Below are positions 13,698 to 24,469 of a DNA stretch of 64,000 bases, piece after piece. Below the pieces are notes generated by a model. That model ran no database searches, was not told where the DNA came from, and saw only the letters and a list, made by a program, of their open reading frames with translations. This stretch comes from Paulinella micropora. Its lineage: Eukaryota; Cercozoa; Imbricatea; Euglyphida; Paulinellidae. The DNA is taken from the NCBI GenBank assembly GCA_019918135.1, contig WBZZ01004691.1:102001-166000 (forward strand), written 5' to 3'. The position numbers and the translations under genes were made by a program. Position 1 is the first letter of the stretch; each line of letters opens with the position of its first letter.

Positions 13698-14672
13698 ATG
13701 GAACAGACGGGACCTCTGAACTACAAGATCAGGGGTAGAGGGAAGGTGCAAATTGTGAATGTAAGAAGGCTGATTAAATATGATCCCTTCTTACTGGAAG
13801 ATGAATCCGTTGAGGAGGCGTTAAAACGGATGAAGGACGATTTCAAAGAGGTGCCGCCCATTCACAAGGAGGCTGGCATAGACCAAGACGATGCTTATCG
13901 GGTACCGATAGCTGAGAAGGAGGAGAGTGAGGTGGACAGTAAGGAGAAGACTGACCGCATAAGCGCGGTGGGGACTCAGTCTAAGTCTCCGCGAGAGCAT
14001 AGCGGAAAGAAGGAGAAGATCACGGAGGCGCAGCTAAGGAGAGCGCGGAATGATCTTATCAACGGCCAACCGAGGAAGGCGATGAGGTCGATGGGATCAA
14101 AGGACGTCCACCAGGAGGAGGAGGAGACGGACACTGACCCAAACGCGGGCAACGTTGAGATTGTCCATGAGCGATGGAAGGAAGGCGATGCGATAGCAAC
14201 CATCGCATGGGTGAAAGATGCTTTCTATCTGATGAGACCAGCGGAACAACATGTCGCTGATGACACTCTCTCAGACTTATACTTGATGCGGGTCGTGGCG
14301 GTCCCACGACAGATGCGTGTCACACGGACACTCAAAATATCATCAGCCGCAAAAATAGTACAACCGATACTCCAGTTTTGGAGAAGTATGGACCCGGTTG
14401 AGGATCCAAAGGCAAGACATTATCTGCCAGTATATAAAGACGCAAAAAGTCTCGAGACATGGGATGATACAATTACTCCCAGAGACAAGGATTACACTGC
14501 GTGGACCATTCAGACACTGCCAAGAGGAGTGCTTGATGTCCCTTTTGAATTATCGTTGGGCGGAATCCCTAATAAGATCTGGGACATTCTCGAACAGTCA
14601 AAGTTCGATCTGACTTTTGTTGGTGGTCCTCCACCAGGCAAAGAAATCCGCGCCAGACGACGAAGGCAGTGA
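13698..14672 (+). CDS. Long C-terminal extension downstream of Gypsy integrase
   Basis: The first part (NVRRLIKYDPF, near 13760) is the usual end of a Gypsy integrase C-terminal domain. About 290 further residues follow, first acidic and charged, then a folded-looking segment (HERWKEGDAIATIAWVKDAF near 14168; LPRGVLDVPFELSLGGIP near 14518), ending in a basic tail. I do not recognise the second domain. It could be an extended integrase tail, a chromatin-targeting module, or a separate late protein of the element. It carries no visible signal peptide or membrane segment, so it is not an obvious envelope. Confidence 0.6.
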   Translation: MEQTGPLNYKIRGRGKVQIVNVRRLIKYDPFLLEDESVEEALKRMKDDFKEVPPIHKEAGIDQDDAYRVPIAEKEESEVDSKEKTDRISAVGTQSKSPREHSGKKEKITEAQLRRARNDLINGQPRKAMRSMGSKDVHQEEEETDTDPNAGNVEIVHERWKEGDAIATIAWVKDAFYLMRPAEQHVADDTLSDLYLMRVVAVPRQMRVTRTLKISSAAKIVQPILQFWRSMDPVEDPKARHYLPVYKDAKSLETWDDTITPRDKDYTAWTIQTLPRGVLDVPFELSLGGIPNKIWDILEQSKFDLTFVGGPPPGKEIRARRRRQ

Positions 14673-15161
14673 CAAAGAAACTATTTTTCTTTATGCGTCT
14701 CAAATAAACTGATTGATTGCCCACGGCGTATCATGAGTTGATCATGCATCATCAGTTATCAATATGAATATTAAAAAGACTCAGTGATATAACTTGGCAT
14801 TCGATCGCAACATACGAGTGCGAAAGGTCGATCGACGATGATACTACACCGTATACGGGGATCGCTAGTGTATTGAGCGATGGTGTTCCCGGGTATGACC
14901 CTTTCCAAGTCCTGGGATGATGTTCTCGAAAATGAAATGTTCTCTGAAACTTTCATTAAATTATTTTTTACGATAGATTATATACTGTCGTACCTGAGCA
15001 CGGTCAATCTCTACTTGTGTCGGTATATCGCAGGGTCGGGTACATACACCTCGACTTTGGATATAGCTATTAGGACTGGCCCCCTAATACTATATCATAG
15101 AATATCCGCCTTATACAAGGGTATGTCATTAAAAAAAGACAATGTACTTACGATCTCCCTG

Positions 15162-15164
<3 letters not shown>
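14673..15164 (+). other. 3' noncoding part of the younger Gypsy element
   Basis: No gene was seen between the last reading frame and the first AAT array. With 15958-16276 it makes up the element's 3' untranslated region, now split by SINE-like insertions and microsatellites. Confidence 0.6.
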
Positions 15165-15206
<42 letters not shown>

Positions 15207-15473
15207 GTGCTTCTCTGTCAATGGCTGATGCATTTCTGCACATGCGCCTCCATCGTCTCACCCGTGAGGGGAGTACGAAGAATTGACGATAAGCTCTAAT
15301 GACACCCCCGCAAGGGCAGTTCCAACACTTCCAGACGGGCCGGTATGTTCAATGAAAATACTGGTCCAGAAATAGACCGGTATGTTCAATGAAAATACTG
15401 GTGGCACCGACGGGAATCGAACTGGCGACAGGGCCCAGATGGTAGAACTTGACCACTGGGCTATCACGGTGTC
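15165..15473 (-). mobile_element. tRNA-derived SINE (family 1) with AAT/ATT tail
   Basis: Read on the minus strand from 15473, the head GACACCGTGATAGCCCAGTG resembles a tRNA and has a polymerase III A box (TAGCCCAGTGG) and B box (GTTCGATTCC), followed by GTCGGTGCCACCA, which matches an acceptor stem plus CCA. A body of about 190 bp contains two direct copies of a 28-bp unit (CAGTATTTTCATTGAACATA). It ends in the core GATGGAGGCGCATG and a (TATT/ATT)n tail that forms the neighbouring microsatellite. SINEs have no protein and borrow a LINE. A second copy is at 25977-26290 and a fragment at 24285-24345. Confidence 0.85.
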
Positions 15474-15504
<31 letters not shown>

Positions 15505-15514
15505 TATATTGATC

Positions 15515-15755
15515 TGTCATGGCTGAGCCCGAGGGCCATGCGCCTCCATCCCTCGACCCAACAGGGACTACAGTGAGTATGTTGGGGAGGGAAGAGTGAC
15601 TCTAACCATCCTGCATAGAAGGCTTCAAAAGGAAGTCCCTACTGCCCGCACAGTGTCGGGTACCTTGCAGGAAATCAACTACAAATGATTGATCTTCCCC
15701 GCGTGAGAGCTCCACGAGACTGGGTAGGTCCCGCATGGAGGTACTCACAGGGGTA

Positions 15756-15757
<2 letters not shown>
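15515..15757 (-). mobile_element. Short retroposon (family 2) with AAT/ATT tail
   Basis: On the minus strand this starts near GTGAGTACCTCCATGCGGGA and ends in GGATGGAGGCGCATGGCC, then CTCAGCCATGACAGATCA, then an ATT array. A close second copy lies on the plus strand at about 26645-26900. It has the same 3' core as family 1 but an unrelated body. No tRNA-like promoter was found in this part. Confidence 0.75.
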
Positions 15758-15825
<68 letters not shown>

Positions 15826-15873
15826 GGCTTCCTCAGACTATAGCATCAGATCCAGATCCTGGACATGTGCCTC

Positions 15874-15957
<84 letters not shown>
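15758..15957. repeat. AAT microsatellites around a 54-bp module
   Basis: Two (AAT)n arrays flank the 54-bp module at 15827-15880 (GGCTTCCTCAGACTATAGCA to GTGCCTCCATTA). The same module recurs between TA repeats at 19927-19980 and, inverted, between ATT repeats at 26341-26394. On the opposite strand it begins AATGGAGGCACATGTCCAG, matching the 3' core of families 1 and 2. Confidence 0.85.
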
Positions 15958-15963
<6 letters not shown>

Positions 15964-16276
15964 GAAGAAGAAGGAGATCAAAGGGGGAATCGTACTACAG
16001 CACCACGTTGCTTGTATTTTTTTTTATTAATAGTACGTTTGTTCTTGACATACTGCCGAGAAAAAAACAAAAAAAAAGAGATTGAGGGGAAGGAGTTCAA
16101 AAATCTTCAAGAATGGCTGGAGAATCCGCTTTGACGTGCCGTATGAGGATATATTTATTGTCTTTTAGCGTCTATTCGTGGGTCGATGCGCTGTGTGGCA
16201 TGACTCCATAGCGCATACTATTTGCAGAAAGAAATCAGAAGGTGTATGACGAAAATGCTATTTCCGTCATAAAATC

Positions 16277-16285
16277 GGGAGGGGG
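16277..16285 (+). promoter_or_regulatory. Polypurine tract of the younger Gypsy element
   Basis: GGGAGGGGG lies three bases before the 3' LTR start TGTAGG, the usual place of the plus-strand primer. Confidence 0.7.
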
Positions 16286-16288
16286 TAC

Positions 16289-16527
16289 TGTAGGCATCAC
16301 CCCCCCGGATAGCCGGTAAAAACCACCTTTTCCTGTTGACAGGTGCACCAGCTTGTTTTTCAGTATTATTTGTCCGGATGGGACCTGATGCCATTTTGTT
16401 CCTGGTCTGTTGCAGTTTTCCTTTTTGGCTTCACTGAGCTAATATAACGAGACATCATTCTCATCTTTTGAGGACTGTGTTTGGTTGTATTACCGACTTT
16501 TTACGAGCTATCGTTGGGGGCATTACA
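16289..16527 (+). repeat. 3' LTR of the younger Gypsy element
   Basis: It is the same length as the 5' LTR and close in sequence, from TGTAGGCATC to GGGGGCATTACA. It is followed by leader sequence of the minus-strand element (16528-16598). Confidence 0.85.
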
Positions 16528-16598
16528 TTTGTGCTTATCTGATATCTGCACGACAGATCAGAAAAGAAATCAGCCTTTAGCTATTAGTGGACTCCAAA

Positions 16599-16813
16599 TG
16601 TACTATCCCCAACGATAGCTTAATGGAAGAGTAAGTCTGTAATAAAACCAAACACAGTCATCAAAAAGAGAATGATGTCTCGTTATATTAGCTCAGTGAC
16701 GCAAAGACAAAAAGCAGCCAAAAGACCAAAAATCAAATTGGCATTTCAGACGTGTCCCGCCAGACGAAATCTATAAATAAGTTTTACCGGATAATTTGAG
16801 GGGTGATGTCCAC
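16599..16813 (-). repeat. 5' LTR of the older Gypsy element, inverted
   Basis: Read on the minus strand it starts TGTGGACATCACCCCT and ends TACA followed by TTTGGAGTCCAC, the same primer-binding sequence as in the younger element. It is a more diverged version of the 239-bp LTR. With the leader at 16598-16528 and 5694 downward it gives the original start of the older element. Confidence 0.75.
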
Positions 16814-17028
16814 AGACGATGCTGAAGAGGACTCGTCAAGTTGCATGTGGGTGGTGAGGATGGTGCAGCTGTCAAAGGAGCATTGAGGAGAGCCACTCAC
16901 TGTCGAAGGGGCTGGTGTCTGAGTCACAGTCGCCATGCTGGACGATGGGTCCGTTGACGAACCTGAAGACGAACTCTACGTTGAGCTCGATGTTGCACTC
17001 GATGATGAGTTCGATGATGAGCTAGTGA

Positions 17029-17379
17029 GGACGTTTGGAGCTGGTTAGATAGTCAACTTGGGATGCCTGTGAGACGTTAAACGTGTTTCTAATACATACA
17101 CTCTATACTATTTAACTTCAGTTTATATTAATAGTATGCAAATAGGGGTATTTACTAGTGTTGGTAGCATTGGTGGCACCAATGTCAATATGTCCTATGT
17201 GGATACCTTTTATTTTATGACTTAGAGACATGTAAGAACTGTTTCGTTCGTTTGGCTGGCTTTTGTCTGCAAGGATTTCATTATTAATACCTATTAAAGG
17301 ACGTTTGGAGCTGGTTAGTTACAACTGGGGACCTGGGAGACGTTAAACCGGCTAATACCCTCTATACTGTTCAACTTCT
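17029..17379. repeat. Pair of direct repeats of about 85 bp
   Basis: ACGTTTGGAGCTGGTTAG, then GAGACGTTAAAC, then CTCTATACT.TTCAACTTC appear at 17029-17118 and again at 17298-17379, 270 bp apart. The sequence between them (17119-17297) is AT-rich with no gene seen. They could be ends of a small insertion or a local duplication. Confidence 0.6.
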
Positions 17380-17381
17380 TA

Positions 17382-17490
17382 AGAGAAGAAGAAGAAGAAG
17401 AAGAAGAAGAAGAAGAAGAAGAAGAAGAAGGAGAAGGAAGAGGAGGAGGAAAAGAAGAAGAAGAAGAAGAAGAAGAAGAAGAAGAAAAAC
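17382..17490. repeat. GAA microsatellite
   Basis: Long (GAA)n interrupted by GGA. It abuts the MYND fragment and may sit in an intron next to it. Confidence 0.9.
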
Positions 17491-17496
17491 TACACA

Positions 17497-17719
17497 AAGG
17501 CCTATGGTCCTTCCAGGCCAATTGCTGGCAATAGACACAGAAATACCGAGCACGTTGGCACCACCGTGAACAGCGGCTCCCATAGCCCGCCGCATTGTCA
17601 CAGAGTAAATAAATGAGCCGCTCGCTCCCAATGTCTTCCAGAATGATAGGGAGCATGCCAAACCTATCTGAAGAATGTCGGAAGAATTTTTTGATGCCGG
17701 CCGGTATCTTCAGGCACAT
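17497..17719 (-). pseudogene. MYND zinc-finger fragment
   Basis: On the minus strand the reading has the second half of a MYND finger: CSRWCQRARYFCVYCQQLAW followed by KDHRPLC. MYND fingers bind proline-rich partners and recruit other proteins. The reading starts with ATG at 17719 and runs straight into the GAA repeat at 17490, so it is an exon or a gene fragment rather than a whole gene. Two MYND genes also lie in the GC-rich island (35580 and 36457), so the family seems expanded here. Whether this is an active exon cannot be told. Confidence 0.55.
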
Positions 17720-17929
17720 AAAGAATGTTACAGCAACTTTTCAATATACATTCTTAATCAACAGCGCAAACACTTTACAAACTACGTAAGTATTATAAGA
17801 GTAGCAGGCGAATATTGAACCATATTAATACATCGTCGGGGCGGCATTGAGTAATCAATAAAAGCAAAACTTTGAAAAAATCAAGCAAGTTTCCACTGCC
17901 TTCAACTAAGCGCTATTCAAGGTTGAGTT

Positions 17930-18822
17930 TCACGATGAGCTGGCCGGCATTGCCAGTCGGATTCGCTGAGGCGACAGAGCGGCGCGTGTGGCTGGGTCCA
18001 GCCGCACCGCACAAATCACACGCAGGTGTGGAAAGTCGTGTCGCACGTGTGCCAAGAAGGGAGTGCGATCCTGTGAGGGAATGGAGGGGAGAGTGAGGAT
18101 CTTGAGCGCGGGCAGCGACTCGATCAGCTCCACCAGGCATTGACACACCCCATTGATCTTTGTTTGCACAGGCAAGGCGTTTTCTTGCCGTGCCCTCGGC
18201 GTGCTGCCTTGTCGTTGCACATATGCGACATATGCCTGGCTAGAATGGGTAGGCTGAGCTTGACGCTGGCCGGCCTCACTGCCCGCCGGCCCGCGCGTCC
18301 CTTGCTTATCCTCGTTGTCCTTACCTTCACCAGCATCTGCAAAGCAGGTTGCACAAGTACGCACCCAGTGAACAAGGTAACGACTAGAGACAGCGAAGAC
18401 TGACTGGGCCATGGTTTGTGCATGCAAGCGGATATGAACTTAAGAACATGGACACAGAAGAGGCAAAGTGTCTTAGTGTCTTTGAAAGAAACGCTCGTGA
18501 GATACCTGCAGAAGTAGAAGGCGTCTGCGGCAGAATCAAATTTGTGCAATACTAGCAAATACACACATTCAAGATACGCAGGCATGATCAAGAGTTCACA
18601 TTGCAAAGTCTGCTGAAAAAAGGGTAGACACACACACAAACAGCATAAAACATTAGATGCAGGCATGCATACATACATACATACATACATACACACACAC
18701 ACATACATACATACATTCATTTTATTTGCAGCTTTGACATATTTGTGCAACCGTGAATTTTTCTAGATGCATGTTTGAGAAAGCGTGAGCGATAACCCAT
18801 GGACGTGTGAGTGTTGTGGTTG

Positions 18823-18853
<31 letters not shown>

Positions 18854-18993
18854 GTGTGTGTGTGTGTGTCTGACCTGCAGTCCCAGCTGCGTCAGGTGCT
18901 GCAGCCCATGCAAGTGAACCAAACCGGCCGCCGTCAAACCCTCACACCTACACCAACAGCCCATGCACGTGAATCAGCCCGGCTGTCAACGTC

Positions 18994-19063
<70 letters not shown>

Positions 19064-19842
19064 ATCAATCTCCAACCTACCTACCTAACTACCTACCTTC
19101 CTACCTACCAGGTATCTGGTATATATATATATATATAGAGAGAGAGAGATGGAGATTGATAGAGAGAGAGAGAGAGAGAGGGAGGGAGAAAGAGAACAAG
19201 AAAAAAAAAAAAAAAAAGAGAGAGAGAGAGAGAGACGCACCTGGAGAGGTTGAGTTCTCTGAGGGGCATGGAGGAGAGGTGGGCCAGTCCCGCATCGGTG
19301 AAAGGTACACACTCCTGCCATAACACGCCACGTACACAGCACATTAGGAAACCACACTCCTGTCAACATGCCACACAGCACATGAAGCGCACCCTCTCAT
19401 GCCACACACACGCTCACACACACACACACACACACCACAAAGCAGACAAAACAGTGAAGTGTATACACTCCTGCCAACACATGCCACACAGCACAGAACA
19501 CTAACAAGGAAGCGCCATATAGCACAGAAAGCGCTAAACACACTAAATGGACAACAAGGGAAATAAGGGAGCTTCGAAGAAGGAAAGAGGATGCATCTGT
19601 GTGTATTTATGTGTATGTGTATGTATGTGTGTATGTATGCATTTGCAGCAGCATGGAGTCGCACTAGTGTTATGGTGGGAACCAAGTTTAGAGCAGTGAG
19701 CTGCAGCTTCTCGATGGCCGCCAGGGCCTGTCACCGACATCATGCAGCTTCCACACTCTCTCCAAGCGCATCACACTGCATAAATATCTGCTGCGTGTGT
19801 GTGTGTGTGTGTGTGTGCGTTTGTACACACACACACACACAG

Positions 19843-19877
<35 letters not shown>

Positions 19878-19890
19878 GAAATATAGAAAT

Positions 19891-19928
<38 letters not shown>

Positions 19929-19977
19929 GGCTTCCTCAGACTATAGCATCAGATCCAGATCCTGGACATGTGCCTCC

Positions 19978-20023
<46 letters not shown>

Positions 20024-20067
20024 TATATATATATATGTATATATCTTTACAGACTTCGCTGCTTCGT

Positions 20068-20126
<59 letters not shown>

Positions 20127-21477
20127 GTGTGTGTGTGTGTGTGTGGTTGACTGGGGGAGTGGGCTCGCGGCGGAGGCAGGGCAGCCAGAAGCATACATAC
20201 ATACATACATACATACATACATACATACATACATACATACATACTTAGGTACATACATACATACATACATACATACAAACATACACCCCCACCTGGTCAT
20301 TGCAGTTGAAGTTGTAGCTGAGGTTGAGTCGTGTGAGGTTTTTGAAGTCTTCCAGTCGCGAGAAGTCGGTGAAGAAGTGGCCCTCCAGGTCCAGAGAGCG
20401 CAGTGAGTCAGGCGGCAGGCACTGCACCACAGACAGAGGCAGACAGACAGACGCAAACACAGCAGTGTAAGAAACTCCAGTCCAGAGAGCGTAGTGAGTC
20501 CGCGGGCAGGCACTCCACACAGACAGACACATACACAGAGCAGAATAAAAAACTCCAGGCTGCCACTTAGACACAGACAGACACACGCACACGCAGCAGT
20601 GCAATTCCAGGTGCAGTGACGCACGCAACGAGTGCGCGGGCGCTGAGCCACAGCACAGCACAGCCCCCCCCCCCCCACACACACACACCACACCACACGA
20701 TCGCGGCTTGCGATGTAAATCAAGGGTTGCGACCTGCAGACAGTGCTGGGTGAGGCTTTCGCAGAAGGACAGGTCGAGATGCTGCAGCGGCATGCTCTCC
20801 AGGTGCATCAGCCCCGCGTCTGTGACGCTGCATCACGCAACATGCACACACTACATGTGTACCTCGATGTGCATGGTGAAAGCCCATGCATGTGAATTCG
20901 TACTTATCGACGAATATAAATTTCCGTATCAGGCATGAATTAGGCCTGCGTTAGGCTGTGTGTGTGTGGTAGATGAGGCTGCAGCGCACTACCTGGAGAG
21001 GTTGGCGAGTTTGAGCGTGTGCAACCGCAGAGTTTTCAGCGAAGACAAGCCCTGGTCAGTCAGCTAAAAAGCCAACAAAAACACCAAACTTCAACGCGGC
21101 GAGCGAGCGAGGCATTCACAGTGTGGATGAGAAGACAGATGGAAAGGAGGACTTGGACATTTGGGGGCTTGGGAGGCCGGCCGGGTTTGGGGGGGGGGGC
21201 AAGTGGGAGAGAGCAAACGCACATGTTTGGAAGGAGAGAGCAAGAACACGTGTGTTTGAAGACGAAGTAACCTTGGAATCGGCGATTTTGAGCACCTCCA
21301 AAGGCAAGTTAGACAGGTGAGACAGCCCTGCACAACACATCACAAACCATAGAAGTCCACACACACGCACACAACAGACACACACAGTCAGATATACATA
21401 CAAACCCAACACTCAGCAACACGCAGGCACACAACACAAAACAAACAAAACACAACGCACACACAGCACACACACAA

Positions 21478-21510
<33 letters not shown>

Positions 21511-23794
21511 GCACGCGGTACGCGAGCACGCAGGTGTGAGATGTGTGTGTGTGTGTGTGAGAGAGAGTGTGTGTGTTTATGTGTGTGTGTGTGTGTTAGT
21601 TGCCTTTGTCGGTGACTTGGCTGCAGAAGCTGATGTCAAGCGACTTAAGGCAAGTCAGCCCACGCAACACCGCCAGTCCCTCATCTAGTACACAACAGAA
21701 AAATATACTTCAAGTAATTATTTATATACAAGCATGCATACATACATGAGTACATGCATATATACCATACACATATTTTTGCATATGTAGCATAGACATG
21801 TACAAATACACATACCTTGTGCAAGATAAATTGATGCAATCGAGCAAGCACATGCCCGGCAGGCCAGGAGACGAATCGAGGAGAGAACGAGAAAGCATAG
21901 CAAGGGAGGACACCAAACGAAAGATATTAGCAAGAGCGTGGTCGTGGGAAGTAGAGAAGCATCAAGGAAGGGTGCAACAACAACAAAAACAACAAAAACA
22001 AAACAACAAAAACAACAACAACAACAACAACAACAAAAAGGAACAACAAGAGAAGGAGAAGAAGGAAGAAGAAGAAGAAGAAGAAGAAGAAGAAGAAGAA
22101 GAAGCAGCAGCAGCAGCAGCAGGCAGGGACCTGTGATTTGCTTGCACATGGAGAGGTCGAGGTGCGTGAGTGGCATGTTGGTCAGGCAGGACAGCCCCTG
22201 GCACGGCGTGATGGCGCGACACCAGGACAGCGTCAAACTCTCCAAGCTGACCACGCAACAGCACAGGCCACACGCGTACACATGCACACACATAAATATA
22301 AGGATAATGTCACTGAGTGGACGTATTGTGCGTTGTACTATGCACAGCAGGTGTGCGTTATTTGAGTTACAGAGCTGGCGTATGTATATTACAAACGTAC
22401 GTGCATACGTATGCAAGTACGTGTACATACGTACCTACGTATGTATGTATGTATGTATGTATGTATGAATGAATGTATGTATGCATGCATGCATGCATGT
22501 ATGCATGCATGTATGTATGCATGTATGTACGTATGTATCTATGTATGTATGTGTCTGTATGTATGTATGTATGTATGTATGTATGTATTATTTACCTGAG
22601 CTTGGCCAGGAAGGCCAGGTGTTTATCTGCCACGCTGGAGGCGAAGGCGTTTAGCTTCACGAAGCCCAGACGCCCGAAACGCTCCCAGACTCTATCTGGG
22701 ATCGACAGAGGTTGCGCCTGCCAGCTCTGCCCTACCGCGCCAACGTGCCACACACACTTAACATACACGCCGTGTTAAGAGCGAAAGACGATGCAGACAC
22801 AGCGTTTGATTGCAGAGCGCAACCCGGAGAAATTTTTTCGCTTCGAGGTGCTGCAACTGGATTAGAGAGCGGAACTTGCGGAATGAATGAATGACTGGGA
22901 GCGATTCTCAGCACTACCAGCAATTTTAACCGTAAGTCCCGTATATTTTGAAAAAAATCATAATTGAGCTTTGTGCTCATGTAAATCTGCACTGCGGGGG
23001 CTGTTCCAGAGTGATGAGTGGGAGCGAGGGAGTGAGGGAGTCATGCACGGGCGACCTTTTTCGAACTCGAGGTCCAGCGTGTCTGGCCAGGCTAGAGAGG
23101 ACTCGCACATACGACGCAGGCTTCGACACACTCCCGACAGGGGAATGAAGTGCTCCTGCACAGACAGGTCAGAACACACTTGCGCACCCAGAGAAGTATG
23201 AAATATGACACGTTGAATGCGCGTGTGTGTGCATGGCGACGTACCTGTATGGTCAAGAAGGAAGCAACGTGTGCCCAGAGCACCCATGGGAGATCCAGCG
23301 AGGCAAAAGGTTCGCTGGACGTGGAGGACGAGGAAGAGGAGGAGGAGGAAGAGGAGGAGGAAGAGGAGGAAGAGGAAGAGGAGGAAGAGTAAGAGGAAGA
23401 GGAAGAGGAGGAAGAGGGCGGCAAAGAGCAGGAAAGAGACAATGAAATAGGAGAAGGATAGGAGGACGAAGAGGAAGAAGGAGAGGGGAAGGAAATGGAA
23501 GAAGAGGGTGTGAAACCGGAAAATGGCGATGCTGCCTTTGCAGCAGTGCAGGGCACCTGAGAGAGCGTCCAAACGCACGGCAGTGTGTGTGCGTGTGCGT
23601 GCGTGTGTATGTTTTTTATGTAAATATAAATATAGATAGAGTGCGAGACGCGGGGCGGGGGGGGGGGGGGGGGGAGAAAGGAGGAGGAAGACAGTGTGTG
23701 AGAGCGAAAAAGTGTGAGAAAGATTTGTCTGTGTGTGGAGGGGGGTGGTGGTGGTGGTTGGGTGGGTGGGTGGGTGGTGGTGGTGGTGGGTGGG

Positions 23795-23825
<31 letters not shown>

Positions 23826-24069
23826 GGGGTGGAGGGGAATTGACTTGCTGGTCGCTGTTTGGCATGGCACGAGAAATCGCAGCGCTTGATCCAGGCAGAT
23901 TTTTCTTGCCTTTTTGCCGGTTTTTCTTTGAAAGTGCTTTGTGCGGTTTTCTGCTGTCGGACGCGGACATGGTCCGAGCGTGGCTCGTGGCGGGGAGCCC
24001 GTATATGCGCTGGCGTTTTACTCGATGAGACAAGGACGTGCTTTGCTTCGCTCTTCGTCGTGTCTCCAT
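17930..24069 (-). CDS. F-box/leucine-rich-repeat protein, many exons (host-type gene)
   Basis: A likely SCF ubiquitin-ligase substrate receptor (FBXL type): the F-box would bind Skp1 and the LRRs the substrate. A basic start (ATG at 24069) leads to the F-box, PWVLWAHVASFLT, in an exon ending 23245 (ACAG/GTACGT) and continued at 23155-23056 (FIPLSGVCRSLRRMCESSLA). LRR exons by sequence: 22717-22596, 22246-22131, 21684-21604 (perhaps a GC donor), 21327-21272, 21063-20993, 20827-20734, 20421-20293, 19727-19683, 19314-19241, 18940-18875, 18609-18506; final exon near 18170-17930. Typical repeats: VTDAGLMHLESMPLQHLDLS and VTDAGLAHLSSMPLRELNLS. Borders are mostly GT..AG; introns are full of microsatellites. 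A few exons and the region 24069-23245 are uncertain. Confidence 0.72.
18660..22590. repeat. Intronic microsatellites of the F-box/LRR gene
   Basis: Nearly every intron has its own array: CATA (18660-18715), TG (18822-18870), CT (18997-19060), GA (19139-19230), CA (19408-19432), TG/CA/TA (19793-19925), TA (19981-20037), GA (20072-20120), CATA (20192-20277), CA (21478-21510), TG (21543-21597), GAA/CAA (21975-22120) and TATG (22439-22590). A copy of the 54-bp module sits at 19927-19980 between TA arrays. Confidence 0.85.
20425..20660 (-). repeat. Tandem decayed copies of an LRR exon edge
   Basis: Upstream of the exon at 20421 the intron has three degraded copies of its first bases (GTGCCTGCCCGCGGACTCAC near 20510 on the minus strand, and weaker ones near 20560 and 20630), each followed by a related CTGGAGTTT..CTGCTGTG piece. 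It looks like local tandem duplication with a unit near 90 bp. Confidence 0.55.
23640..23835. repeat. G-run and GTG/GGT low-complexity tract
   Basis: Long G runs and (GGT)n sit between the basic start and the F-box exon of the F-box/LRR gene. Apparent Pro/Thr/His-rich proteins here are translations of this tract, which is probably an intron. Confidence 0.7.
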
Positions 24070-24111
24070 AGACAGACGTCCACACCTGGAAACGAAATCG
24101 GAATTCAGTTG

Positions 24112-24145
24112 AAGTAGTAGTAGCAGCAGCAGCAGCAGTAGTAAC

Positions 24146-24196
<51 letters not shown>

Positions 24197-24231
24197 TAGT
24201 GTAGTAGTAGTAGTAGTAGCAGTAGTAGCAC

Positions 24232-24284
<53 letters not shown>
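24112..24284. repeat. AGT/AGC microsatellite
   Basis: (AGT)n with some AGC, directly before a SINE family 1 tail fragment. Confidence 0.9.
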
Positions 24285-24380
24285 CTCCCCTCGCGGGTGA
24301 AACGATGGAGGCACATGTGCAGATTTGCATCCGCCATTGACGGAGAAGCACTATTATTACTACTACTATTATTATTATCC
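24285..24380 (+). mobile_element. SINE family 1, 3' end fragment with ATT tail
   Basis: ACTCCCCTCGCGGGTGAAAC, GATGGAGGCACATGTGCAG and GCCATTGACGGAGAAGCAC match the last 60 bp of the family 1 SINE, followed by its ATT tail (24350-24378). The head and body are absent; an AGT array takes their place. Confidence 0.8.
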
Positions 24381-24469
24381 TGAAAGGTGTTGGTGAAGGG
24401 GGTGGGAGGTTTGGGGGGAGGGGGAAAATGGAAATTGTGTACCCCAACCCCCCACCACCCCCCTTTTCC

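Larger units (their letters stand above)
5695..16527 (+). mobile_element. Younger Ty3/Gypsy LTR retrotransposon with both LTRs
   Basis: This element has two 239-bp LTRs (5695-5933 and 16289-16527), a primer-binding-site candidate right after the first, a purine tract right before the second, gag, and pol in the order protease, RT, RNase H, integrase. That order defines Ty3/Gypsy. It is flanked by a possible 4-bp duplication (TGTG), and both flanks are leader sequence of the minus-strand element, so it is nested in it. SINE-like repeats and AAT microsatellites occupy part of its 3' region (15165-15957). It is nearly full length but broken in several places, and the LTRs differ at a modest number of sites, so it is not a very recent insertion. 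Confidence 0.88.

Noticed and set aside
15398-15473. Possible tRNA gene
   Set aside because: The cloverleaf is imperfect and the sequence continues into a SINE body with a further copy, so it is a SINE head.
15735-16085. Poly-Asn/poly-Ile open frame
   Set aside because: Translation of AAT arrays.
16289-16813. Fold-back DNA transposon (MITE)
   Set aside because: The arms are LTRs of two Gypsy elements in opposite orientation, with primer-binding site and leader between them.
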